Shown one piece after another: positions 19,428 to 26,832 of a stretch of DNA of 64,000 nt. Within the stretch, counting starts at the first letter, position 1. Every line of letters starts with the position of its first letter. The stretch spans positions 248,001 through 312,000 of the forward strand of contig NZ_QPCG01000004.1 in the NCBI RefSeq assembly GCF_003351025.1, read 5' to 3'. The DNA comes from Mucilaginibacter endophyticus (GTDB lineage: Bacteria > Bacteroidota > Bacteroidia > Sphingobacteriales > Sphingobacteriaceae). The notes under the pieces are model-generated. The model was given only the letters and a program-made list of their open reading frames with translations, made no database searches and was not told where the DNA came from. The position numbers and the translations under genes are program-made.

Positions 19428-20243
19428 TTAAACTTCCTTGGTTATTTGATCAAGTTTTTTTAATATATCGGGGATTCTAAAATCCCCTTTCATACCTTCA
19501 ATTAACCGGACCGCCTCGTCCAAATCAATCCCCACCGACGAAATAAACAAGGGTTTTTCGCTTTCGCCACGCTTTAGTTCCCTAACCGTTGCTTTATTGC
19601 TCAAGAAAGATGTTTTTGCAACCCCAATAATTGGTTTACGTTCATCTAATTGTTTCCAAAGATGACCACCTAAACCGAATCTGAAATCATTATCTATATA
19701 AACATATCCATCTATTAAAATAAAATCAATAACAGATAGGTCTGTTTTTTCAATGATCTTTAAAATACATGGCAGCTCTCTTTTATAGAATTCACCAGGC
19801 ACATATTCACCAATGTCAGTCAAATATTCTGTTAACACAATACGGGCATGGGGTGCGCTGGGTTCAAACACTACACCTACAGCCTTTGCAATATTTTCCC
19901 GATAATGTACATCTATCGCCAAAACAAGCATCGGCTCTGGTTCAAAAACGCCTTCATATATTAAATCTCCATTTTCATTCCATTCCCTTAAGGCACCATA
20001 AGATAAATTTCGTTTGATAAACGACTCTTGCATCAACTGTCCATTTTCGAAATATTCTCTATGAAAGCCATGGGGATGACCACCTACACACTGGATTTCC
20101 GTTTGCAAATTCCCGTTCGCAAAAAACGATTCCTCCAAAATACCTGTGAAGGGTAAATTTTTGTAATGATAGATCTCACCTCCCCCAACGTCAAACCCTG
20201 TCATATCCAGGTCGGGATCATCCCATTTAATTCTCAAGCCCAT
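19428..20243 (-). CDS. MORN/YwqK-like repeat domain fused to endonuclease V
   Basis: A 271-aa protein with two parts. Residues 25-100 contain MORN_2/YwqK-type repeats (GFHREYFENGQLMQESF, then GALREWNENGDLIYEGVF). Residues 105-271 form an endonuclease V domain, which nicks DNA or RNA next to deoxyinosine/inosine. The three catalytic acids are retained: D111 in IDVHYRE, E156 in YVPGEFYKRELP, and D178 in LIDGYV, with GLGGHLW at 190-196. The nuclease part matches the short (about 165 aa) Bacteroidota endonuclease V at full length. The N-terminal repeat domain is the unusual part. There is no operon partner. Confidence 0.85.
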   Translation of the reverse strand: MGLRIKWDDPDLDMTGFDVGGGEIYHYKNLPFTGILEESFFANGNLQTEIQCVGGHPHGFHREYFENGQLMQESFIKRNLSYGALREWNENGDLIYEGVFEPEPMLVLAIDVHYRENIAKAVGVVFEPSAPHARIVLTEYLTDIGEYVPGEFYKRELPCILKIIEKTDLSVIDFILIDGYVYIDNDFRFGLGGHLWKQLDERKPIIGVAKTSFLSNKATVRELKRGESEKPLFISSVGIDLDEAVRLIEGMKGDFRIPDILKKLDQITKEV

Positions 20244-20305
20244 TATCTAATAAAGCTAATAATTTTTATATCCTTTTCTTTATTCTGTGATAATACCCCA
20301 AACAA

Positions 20306-20337
20306 CAAAAGCCTCAAATGAAAATTTGAGACTTTTG
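20306..20337 (-). terminator. Intrinsic terminator of the EthD-like gene
   Basis: Arms 20306-20319 and 20324-20337 form a 14-bp stem with one wobble-type mismatch and a gaaa loop. On the minus strand it follows the EthD-like gene and ends in a T-rich run. Confidence 0.75.
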
Positions 20338-20363
20338 TTTCAGGATAAGAACTTCAGCAATAT

Positions 20364-20771
20364 TTACTTTACCACCTCACTAACCAAAATAACAGGAGTT
20401 ACATTAGTGTAATTTGCAAAATCCGCGCGAATGGCATTTATATTAGGCCCTATAGCCGCCTGGTAGTCGCTTAGGCTTTTTACATAAAAAGTACCAATAG
20501 CCATAAAAGGCAGTGGCTGGTTAGGAACACCACTGGCAATCCCCTTTTCAATGGTGTATTTAACCAAATTTGATCCTAAAAACCGCGCTACCATGGGCAT
20601 GTGCTTGGTTTCATAATACTCCATATTAAAGGTTTTACCTTCAGCGTAAGGATACATGATGGATATTTTAACTAAGCCTTTTTCAACAGTAACCGTGTTC
20701 TGTTTTTCCTGACCAAATACAGTAAAACAAGTAGCAAGAAGGAGAAATGACAAAATGAGTCTTAATTTCAT
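20364..20771 (-). CDS. Exported EthD-family protein
   Basis: A 135-aa protein with a signal peptide (residues 1-20, ending FTVFGQ) and an EthD-type ferredoxin-like domain: VKISIMYPYAEGKTFNMEYYETKHMPM, with the conserved Y..KH motif, then a strand-rich core. EthD proteins act in small-molecule degradation or as dimeric alpha/beta-barrel proteins of unknown role. Secreted versions are common in Bacteroidota. Before the island insertion it would have been the first gene downstream of the initiator tRNA. Confidence 0.8.
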   Translation of the reverse strand: MKLRLILSFLLLATCFTVFGQEKQNTVTVEKGLVKISIMYPYAEGKTFNMEYYETKHMPMVARFLGSNLVKYTIEKGIASGVPNQPLPFMAIGTFYVKSLSDYQAAIGPNINAIRADFANYTNVTPVILVSEVVK

Positions 20772-20910
20772 AACTGGTTTAATTAAATGATAAAGTATTC
20801 TTTTCTAAGAGATTACACAATATTAAAAGAAAAGACTTTATTCCCAAAACGGTATGCCAATTAACGCTTGAAGTTTATAATTTTCCCAAACCGGCATGCA
20901 TATGCGATAT

Positions 20911-20989
20911 AAAACAAAAAAGTCTCAAACTTTCATTTGAGGCTTTCATTTCGTAGCGGGAGCAGGACTCGATACGACCTTCGGGTTAT
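20911..20989 (-). repeat. Duplicated terminator plus 3' half of tRNA-fMet (island end)
   Basis: This 79-base stretch matches 22707-22789 almost base for base: an A-rich run, the hairpin agtctcaaac/gaggct, then 36 bases of tRNA-fMet from the discriminator base to the anticodon loop. It has lost 4 bases (acct) in the T-arm and 2 between the terminator and tRNA, so it cannot encode a tRNA. Identity ends in the anticodon loop. This is the pattern left when an element integrates into a tRNA gene and displaces the original 3' end. The darG stop codon lies inside it. Confidence 0.85.
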
Positions 20990-22020
20990 AAATTATGCTG
21001 TTCAAGTCTCGTTATCGCCTGCTCAATAAATTTCCGATTAGAAAAAAGAGTGTGCTTTCTGTTGCTCCAATCTTTCAGACAAACCAATATCTTATCCAAG
21101 TCCTTGGTTTGAAATTTAATGGAAAGGAAATCTATAGTAGACAATAACTCCAACCCGAAAGTTGAGTAAAATCCTGATAAAAAACTTTTGGTCTTATTTA
21201 CAATATCGAGGAAAGCGAGATTGGTTTCTTGACTAAGGAAGGTCAAAACATCGTCCTCAGCATCCATCATAATACCCAACTCCTCAAAAGGCTTTTTATC
21301 CATAGCGCTATATCCTGTGATGTAGCTTCCGTTAAGATAATAGAGCACACGCCTCACCTTTCCCGAATACGGGCCGTAGAAATTTGGTTCAAAAGTTAAC
21401 TTAAATTCACTTTTTGCCCCAAAACGTTGCAGAAAATAGGCAACCTTCTCAGCGGCAAACTCTGATACAAATTCACCACTTTTTGCCAAATCAAATAAAA
21501 CAGCAAGTAACATTGCCCGTGCAGGTGTTAATTTGGCACGCTCTTCCTTCATTGCATCCTTGATCACAGCATTAGGCAAATATACCTGAATATCGCTGTC
21601 AGTATCTTTTAACGTTGATTCTATCAAGTTTTTCACTTTGGCCCACTCTAATCCGCCGTGCCCGGTACCTAAAGAAGGTATCGCAATAGATTTGATCTGC
21701 TTATCGTGTATAAGTGAAGCTAATCGCTTTAAGCCAGCCTCTACATAGCTATATTCAGATGGTTTGCGCCAATCAGTTTTTGTAGGCAAGTCAATAATAG
21801 TTTTTTTACCATATAATAATGATTCTTCTTCGGTAACTATTAAATCGCCGATCTCAAAATCTTTGGCTTTGCAAGCCTGCTGATAAATCTTAAAATTGTA
21901 GGGAAACTCTTTTTTAAATTGAAGAGCCAATCCCTTGCCCATCACACCGACGGTATTAACGGTATTCACCAAAGCATCTGCTTTGCTTTCTAAAATGTTA
22001 CCTTCAATGTATGTAATCAT
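20986..22020 (-). CDS. darG: DarG, macrodomain DNA ADP-ribosylglycohydrolase antitoxin
   Basis: A 344-aa antitoxin that removes ADP-ribose from thymidine in DNA and binds DarT. The N-terminal macrodomain (residues 1-150) has VNTVGVMGKGLALQFKK, LPTKTDWR with K81 at the catalytic lysine position, and PSLGTGHGGLEW. Residues 165-344 form the DarG C-terminal region that contacts the toxin. It starts 3 bp after the darT stop. Its last codon and stop (TAA at 20986-20988) lie within the duplicated tRNA segment, so the end of this gene is the end of the inserted element. Confidence 0.93.
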   Translation of the reverse strand: MITYIEGNILESKADALVNTVNTVGVMGKGLALQFKKEFPYNFKIYQQACKAKDFEIGDLIVTEEESLLYGKKTIIDLPTKTDWRKPSEYSYVEAGLKRLASLIHDKQIKSIAIPSLGTGHGGLEWAKVKNLIESTLKDTDSDIQVYLPNAVIKDAMKEERAKLTPARAMLLAVLFDLAKSGEFVSEFAAEKVAYFLQRFGAKSEFKLTFEPNFYGPYSGKVRRVLYYLNGSYITGYSAMDKKPFEELGIMMDAEDDVLTFLSQETNLAFLDIVNKTKSFLSGFYSTFGLELLSTIDFLSIKFQTKDLDKILVCLKDWSNRKHTLFSNRKFIEQAITRLEQHNL

Positions 22021-22023
22021 CTG

Positions 22024-22683
22024 TCAAAAATAATAACCAGCTTTAACAGCTATTTTGTTTTTACCAATGCCATATTCTAAAAGTTTCTGTTCAGCGCTTT
22101 CGTTATAAACAGCAAATCCTAATATCGCACTCGCAGGAATATCATCAAACACTAAAAACTCAGCCTCTTTTCTCCTTTTCAGATCGAGGTCATTATCATC
22201 CCTCCAATAGCGGGCATTTATCGCATTCACATCGATAATATCTAATATATCGTCTATATGCGTTTTATCAAAAAAATCAGTCAGATCACTTACCGCATGG
22301 CCGTTTGAAAAAACAAACTCAAGTTTGTGCATTCTGACAAGCTCAACAGTTGTTATACAGTATATAATATTCTCTGTGGCTACGGGACCTAAATTATAGT
22401 ATATACTATTAACGCCCTGCTTTATCACGTACAGCATCGGCATCCTTACGCCAAAGTAAAAAGGAATGTAACTACCAAGAGTTTTTCCATTGGGCAACAA
22501 AAAACTGTCTCTTTTCGAGATCAGATTTCCAGAGCCTATTGGCACATAATTCACGTTACTATTCAACGAACGCTGATGAGTTATTCCGTTTACAAGAATG
22601 TGCGGAATATTCTCTATATGTGTCATCCTGTATAAATATATCTTTTTCAGCTTTCGGAGGTTAGTATTGCTAAATATAATCAA
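22024..22683 (-). CDS. darT: DarT, DNA ADP-ribosyltransferase toxin
   Basis: A 219-aa toxin that attaches ADP-ribose to thymidine in single-stranded DNA, used in phage defence. DarT features are LYRMTHIENIPHIL near the N-terminus (NAD site), YIPFYFGVRMPMLY, and KRRKEAEFLV carrying catalytic E175. The frame begins with TTG, preceded by a Shine-Dalgarno-like aggtg. The first ATG (22626) would remove the KIYLYR strand that the fold needs, so TTG is preferred. Only about 25 bp separate the start from the tRNA terminator, so the promoter must overlap that hairpin or rely on tRNA read-through. Confidence 0.92.
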   Translation of the reverse strand: MIIFSNTNLRKLKKIYLYRMTHIENIPHILVNGITHQRSLNSNVNYVPIGSGNLISKRDSFLLPNGKTLGSYIPFYFGVRMPMLYVIKQGVNSIYYNLGPVATENIIYCITTVELVRMHKLEFVFSNGHAVSDLTDFFDKTHIDDILDIIDVNAINARYWRDDNDLDLKRRKEAEFLVFDDIPASAILGFAVYNESAEQKLLEYGIGKNKIAVKAGYYF

Positions 22684-22706
22684 TACACCTAAACAAAACT
22701 CAATTC

Positions 22707-22823
<117 letters not shown>

Positions 22824-22973
22824 CTGTATTTTGTGCTATATATTTGAGATCCGGTCATAACCCCGGAAAGGTCCTTCCAATTATCAAAATGCAAATTTGC
22901 ACTCCGTTTTAATTGGACTGCAAAGATATAATTCGTTTCTTTGCAGTCCAAATATATTTTTAATTATTTTTCT

Positions 22974-23852
22974 ATGGCTCATCAGGCAGGTTTTGTAAGT
23001 ATAATAGGTAAACCCAACGCAGGGAAATCAACCCTTATGAACGCGCTGGTGGGCGAAAAAATGTCCATCATTACCCCAAAAGCGCAAACAACACGCCACC
23101 GCATTTTGGGTATCGTGAATGATGAAAACTACCAGATCGTGTTTTCGGACACGCCCGGTGTTATCAAGCCGCACTACGCTCTCCACGAGAGCATGATGCA
23201 CCAGGTTGACGGCTCCATTGTTGATGCCGACCTGATTCTGCTGGTTACCGATATTTATGAGGAATATGACGAAGCCGACGTTCTTAAAAAACTGGAACGC
23301 TCGTCTGCCCCTCTTGCCATCCTGATCAACAAAATTGACCAGAGTGATGAGGAAACAGTTAAAAAGAAGGTTGAGTTCTGGAAAGAGAAATTAAACCCTA
23401 AAGCCATCTTCGCCATCTCGGCATTGCATGGGCATAACATTAAAGCCATCATGGATTTCGTGATCGAAAACCTGCCGGAGCATGCAGCGTATTACGAAAA
23501 AGATGCCCTGACGGATCGGAACGACCGCTTCTTTGCTTCAGAGATGATTCGCGAGCAGGTGTTTAAACAATACAAAAAAGAAATTCCTTACAGTACCGAG
23601 GTTATCGTAACCGCATTTATAGAGGGGGAAAAACTTTACCGCATCAGCGCAGAGATCATCGTTGAGCGTGAATCGCAAAAAAATATCATCATAGGTAAAG
23701 GCGGCGAAATGCTCAAGATAACAGGTACTTACGCACGCCGCTCCATGGAAGACTTTTTCCAGCGCAAGATATTCCTGGAGATGTTTGTAAAAGTAATTCC
23801 CGATTGGCGCACCAAAAAGAACTATCTAAAGCAGTTCGGGTACGAGGGATAA
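22974..23852 (+). CDS. era: GTPase Era
   Basis: A 292-aa GTPase acting in 16S rRNA maturation and 30S assembly. The G domain (residues 1-165) has the P-loop GKPNAGKSTLMN, DTPG and NKID. The C-terminal KH domain has IIIGKGGEMLKITG. The frame is open from a TTG at 22941, but the conserved N-terminus (AHQAGFVSIIGKP) starts at the ATG at 22974. Confidence 0.97.
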   Translation: MAHQAGFVSIIGKPNAGKSTLMNALVGEKMSIITPKAQTTRHRILGIVNDENYQIVFSDTPGVIKPHYALHESMMHQVDGSIVDADLILLVTDIYEEYDEADVLKKLERSSAPLAILINKIDQSDEETVKKKVEFWKEKLNPKAIFAISALHGHNIKAIMDFVIENLPEHAAYYEKDALTDRNDRFFASEMIREQVFKQYKKEIPYSTEVIVTAFIEGEKLYRISAEIIVERESQKNIIIGKGGEMLKITGTYARRSMEDFFQRKIFLEMFVKVIPDWRTKKNYLKQFGYEG

Positions 23853-24044
23853 ATATGAGAATTGAGATGTGAGACAATGCTCACTCTTAATTTTTAAAGC
23901 ATTAGTTTAAGACAAGAATATTGAGGCGAAAGATTTGAGATAAATCTTTCGCTCTGTTTATAAAGCATTAATTTTGATGTTGATTTTGGATGAATATGAA
24001 GCCCGGTCTCATATCTCAAATCTCACATCTCAAATCCAAACAAT
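23853..24044. repeat. Spacer with repeated ctcaaatctca-type words
   Basis: The era-der spacer contains a 30-base block of near-identical words (tctcatatctcaaatctcac, then atctcaaatc; 24005-24034) and a partial complement (gagaattgagatgtgaga, 23857-23874). Together they could form an imperfect hairpin of about 170 bases. I see no gene. Confidence 0.5.
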
Positions 24045-25346
24045 ATGAGTAACATAGTAGCCATTGTGGGCAGGCCCAACGTAGGCAAATCAACATTATA
24101 TAACCGTTTAACCGAAAGTCGCAAGGCCATTGTCGATGACTTTAGTGGCGTTACGCGCGACAGGCATTACGGTGTTGCCGAATGGCTTAACCATAACTTT
24201 ACGGTTATTGACACCGGTGGCTACGTTGCCAATTCTGACGATGTTTTTGAAGCAGCCATTCGCGAGCAGGTTGATATCGCCATTGAAGAGGCTACCGTGA
24301 TCCTGTTTGTTGTGGATGTTACTACCGGCATTACCGACCTTGACGACGAGATTGCTAACCGCCTGCGCAAAAGCAAAAAACCGGTTTTTGTTGTAGTAAA
24401 CAAACTGGACAATAACAATCAGGTTGCCGATGCCATGGTATTTTACAGTCTCGGTCTTGGTGAGATCTTTACCATATCATCAATGACCGGCTCGGGCACA
24501 GGCGAATTGCTTGATGAAGTAGTAAAACACTTTGAAGATGAAGTGCTGGAAGAAAACACCCGCCCTAAATACGCCATTGTTGGTCGTCCTAACGTAGGTA
24601 AATCATCTATTATCAATGCCCTTATCGGTAAAGACCGCAACATTGTTACCCCGATAGCCGGTACCACCCGCGATTCTATCCACATACATTATAACCAATA
24701 TGGTCATGATTTTATGCTGATAGACACCGCCGGGATGCGTAAAAAAACCAAGGTTAAAGAGAATATCGAGTTTTATTCGGTAATGCGTACCATCAAGGCG
24801 TTGGAAGAAGCCGATGTTATCATCCTGATGATTGACGCTGTTGAAGGTTTTGAATCGCAGGACATCAACATCTTCCACCTGGCCGAAAAGAACAAAAAAG
24901 GCGTGGTTATCGTAGTTAACAAATGGGATTTGATTGAGAAGAACAGCAAAACCATCAAAGTTTTTGAAGAACAGATCCGCGATAAGATAGCCCCTTTTAC
25001 CGATGTACCTATCGTATTTACTTCGGTTACCGAAAAGCAAAGGGTGTTAAAAGTAATTGATGTGGCTAACCAGGTTTACCAGAACCGTGCCCGCAAAATC
25101 CCTACTTCAAAACTGAACGAGGTAATGCTGCCGATTATTGAAAACTATCCACCGCCATCAATAAAAGGTAAATACGTTAAAATAAAATACATTACCCAAA
25201 TTGCAGGTACTTCGCCAATGTTCGCGTTTTTCTGCAATTTACCGCAGTACGTTAAAGAGCCTTACTACCGCTTTATTGAAAATAAGCTCCGCGAAAACTT
25301 CGATTTTTCAGGCGCGCCAATACAAGTTTGGTTCAGGCAGAAATAA
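24045..25346 (+). CDS. der: Ribosome biogenesis GTPase Der (EngA)
   Basis: A 433-aa protein with two tandem G domains, unique to Der. Domain 1 has GRPNVGKSTLYN, DTGGY and NKLDN; domain 2 has GRPNVGKSSIIN, DTAGM and NKWD. A C-terminal KH-like domain ends in APIQVWFRQK. It acts in 50S subunit assembly. It follows era after 190 bp of repetitive spacer. Confidence 0.97.
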   Translation: MSNIVAIVGRPNVGKSTLYNRLTESRKAIVDDFSGVTRDRHYGVAEWLNHNFTVIDTGGYVANSDDVFEAAIREQVDIAIEEATVILFVVDVTTGITDLDDEIANRLRKSKKPVFVVVNKLDNNNQVADAMVFYSLGLGEIFTISSMTGSGTGELLDEVVKHFEDEVLEENTRPKYAIVGRPNVGKSSIINALIGKDRNIVTPIAGTTRDSIHIHYNQYGHDFMLIDTAGMRKKTKVKENIEFYSVMRTIKALEEADVIILMIDAVEGFESQDINIFHLAEKNKKGVVIVVNKWDLIEKNSKTIKVFEEQIRDKIAPFTDVPIVFTSVTEKQRVLKVIDVANQVYQNRARKIPTSKLNEVMLPIIENYPPPSIKGKYVKIKYITQIAGTSPMFAFFCNLPQYVKEPYYRFIENKLRENFDFSGAPIQVWFRQK

Positions 25347-25350
25347 GAAA

Positions 25351-25380
25351 CAGAACCTTGATTTTTAGGATTTGAGGATT
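25351..25380 (+). repeat. Fragment of a dispersed repeat (cagaaccttgatt family)
   Basis: It begins cagaaccttgatttttagga and matches the start of the more complete copy at 44341-44421. Both sit just after a stop codon. Confidence 0.5.
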
Positions 25381-25430
25381 AACTTGAGCTTTATCCTTAT
25401 AAAATCCAGACTTACAAAGTTTCATCACCT

Positions 25431-25515
25431 CGTCATTGCGAGGAACGAAGCAATCCCCTATTTGCAGGTCCGCCCTGTATAGTCCGCGATTACTTCGTTC
25501 CTTACAGCAATGACG
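25431..25515. repeat. REP-like palindromic element, copy 1
   Basis: Starts cgtcattgcgaggaacgaag and ends in the approximate complement cttcgttccttacagcaatg followed by acg, folding into a long hairpin of 85 bases. Related copies lie at 30019-30075, 30276-30369 and 36422-36511. It is intergenic and non-coding. Confidence 0.8.
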
Positions 25516-25534
25516 TTTTCATTTTATATAGTCC

Positions 25535-25567
25535 AGATTTACGAAGTTTTAAAAACTTCGTAAATCT
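25535..25567. repeat. Perfect 33-bp palindrome
   Basis: agatttacgaagttt and aaacttcgtaaatct flank a 3-base loop. There is no T-run, so this is not an obvious terminator. It adjoins the REP-like copy. Confidence 0.7.
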
Positions 25568-25626
25568 CCCCATCCCAAGTTTCTTCATCATATCAAAGCT
25601 ATGTGACTGTCTTACTTTGTCACTTT

Positions 25627-25665
25627 AAAGACACAAAATGCAACTAAGTTGCATTTTGTGTCTTT
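25627..25665. promoter_or_regulatory. Perfect 18-bp-arm palindrome upstream of an FAD oxidoreductase
   Basis: Arms aaagacacaaaatgcaac (25627-25644) and gttgcattttgtgtcttt (25648-25665) are exact complements around taa. The centre atgcaactaagttgcat is a dyad of the size bound by dimeric repressors. It ends 35 bp before the preferred start at 25701, a promoter/operator position. The regulator is unknown. Confidence 0.6.
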
Positions 25666-25700
25666 GGATTTTACCTTTATCGCTGTTAACTCCATATCAT

Positions 25701-26612
25701 ATGAAAGATTTTGATGTAATTATTATCGGCGGTAGCAGTGCCGGTTTGTCTGCAGGTATGGCTTTGGGCCGGGCTATGCGCAAAGTACTAATCATCGACA
25801 GCGGCAAGCCCTGCAATCGCCAAACACCCCACTCCCACAACTTTTTTACCCGCGATGGTCAAACCCCGCATGAGATTTTAACCATAGCCCGCGAGCAGAC
25901 GTTAAAATATCCAACCGTTACCCTGCTTCATAGCGAAGCCACACAATGCAATCCTATTACAAACGGCTTTGAAGTGGGTACAAGATCAGGAGAAACATTC
26001 AGCACAAAAAAGGTTATCCTGGCTGCAGGTATTAAAGATCAGATGCCGAATATCCCGGGCTTTGCCGAATGCTGGGGTATATCGGTTATCCATTGCCCCT
26101 ACTGCCATGGCTACGAATACGGCCATCAACGTACCGGGATCTTTGCCAATGGCGAAACCGCTTTCGAAATGGCTAAACTTATCTCCAACTGGACAAAAGA
26201 TCTCACCTTGTTTACCAATGGCGCATCAACGCTAACCGAAGAGCAGCAAGCCATCATCGGTAATAACAACATTCAAATTGTAGAGGATGAGATAGAAGCA
26301 CTTGACCAGCACAACGGCCAAATAAATGCCCTCCGGTTACGTAATGGTTCCGAAATAAAGTTAAAAGCACTATATGCAAGGCTCCCATTTACACAACATA
26401 GTGATATCGCCTTGCAGCTGGGTTGCCAACTTACCGAACAAGGTCATATCCAGGTTGACGCAAAGCAAAAAACGACTATACCCGGAATTTACGCTGCCGG
26501 CGACAGCGCTTCGGGCATTCGCTCATTAGCCAACGCGGTTAACAGCGGCACAATGGCAGGGGTTATGGCAAATCTGGAGTTGATTGATGAAGCTTTTCTT
26601 GTAAAGGAATAG
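25701..26612 (+). CDS. NAD(P)/FAD-dependent oxidoreductase, thioredoxin-reductase-like
   Basis: A 303-aa flavoprotein of the thioredoxin reductase fold. It has the FAD motif IIIGGSSAGLSAG at the N-terminus, a redox pair in CPYCHGYEYG, the second FAD motif in GIYAAGDSASG, and a standard C-terminus. The NADPH motif is weak (GIFANGETAFEMA), so it may be one of the TrxR-like enzymes with altered cofactor use. The open frame reaches back to 25638, but that stretch includes a regulatory palindrome. The ATG at 25701 opens directly on MKDFDVIIIGG. Confidence 0.88.
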   Translation: MKDFDVIIIGGSSAGLSAGMALGRAMRKVLIIDSGKPCNRQTPHSHNFFTRDGQTPHEILTIAREQTLKYPTVTLLHSEATQCNPITNGFEVGTRSGETFSTKKVILAAGIKDQMPNIPGFAECWGISVIHCPYCHGYEYGHQRTGIFANGETAFEMAKLISNWTKDLTLFTNGASTLTEEQQAIIGNNNIQIVEDEIEALDQHNGQINALRLRNGSEIKLKALYARLPFTQHSDIALQLGCQLTEQGHIQVDAKQKTTIPGIYAAGDSASGIRSLANAVNSGTMAGVMANLELIDEAFLVKE

Positions 26613-26626
26613 CTTGGGAATTGACA

Positions 26627-26745
26627 ATTCCCTCCCTGGGGAGGGGCGCGTCAGAATTGCGTATTGGCAGGGAGGGGTTTATACGCCTTGTAACAGCAAG
26701 GTATCTCGCTGAAACCCCTCCCTACACCCTCCCAAGGGAGGGAAT
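26627..26745. repeat. Nested inverted repeat (attccctccc family)
   Basis: Outer arms attccctccc (26627-26636) and gggagggaat (26736-26745) are complementary, with inner arms agggaggggttt and aaacccctccct. This gives a folded unit of about 120 bases between the convergent oxidoreductase and S41 genes. It looks like a MITE-type or REP-type intergenic element and could also end both transcripts. Confidence 0.7.
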
Positions 26746-26832
26746 CGCACAGCCCACACTCTTAAAACCTGCTGACTATCTTTTCAGGGCTCTTACTCTC
26801 TCATGTGGAATTTTAAAACTTTTTTTTAATTC

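Noticed and set aside
20953..20989. Second tRNA-Met gene
   Set aside because: Only the 3' half is present and it lacks 4 bases of the T-arm, so it cannot fold as a tRNA; treated as an integration remnant.
20986..22683. Prophage remnant around darTG
   Set aside because: No integrase, structural or replication gene occurs between the repeats; only the two toxin-antitoxin genes are present.
22941..22973. TTG start adding 11 residues to Era
   Set aside because: The extra residues are unlike Era N-termini and the ATG at 22974 opens directly on the conserved sequence.
24005..24038. Possible CRISPR array in the ctcaaatctca repeats
   Set aside because: The repeated words are about 10 bases, touch each other without spacers, and there are no cas genes in the window.
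25535..25567. Intrinsic terminator of der
   Set aside because: The palindrome is perfect but is followed by ccccatccc rather than a T-run and lies about 190 bp past der, so it is listed only as a repeat.
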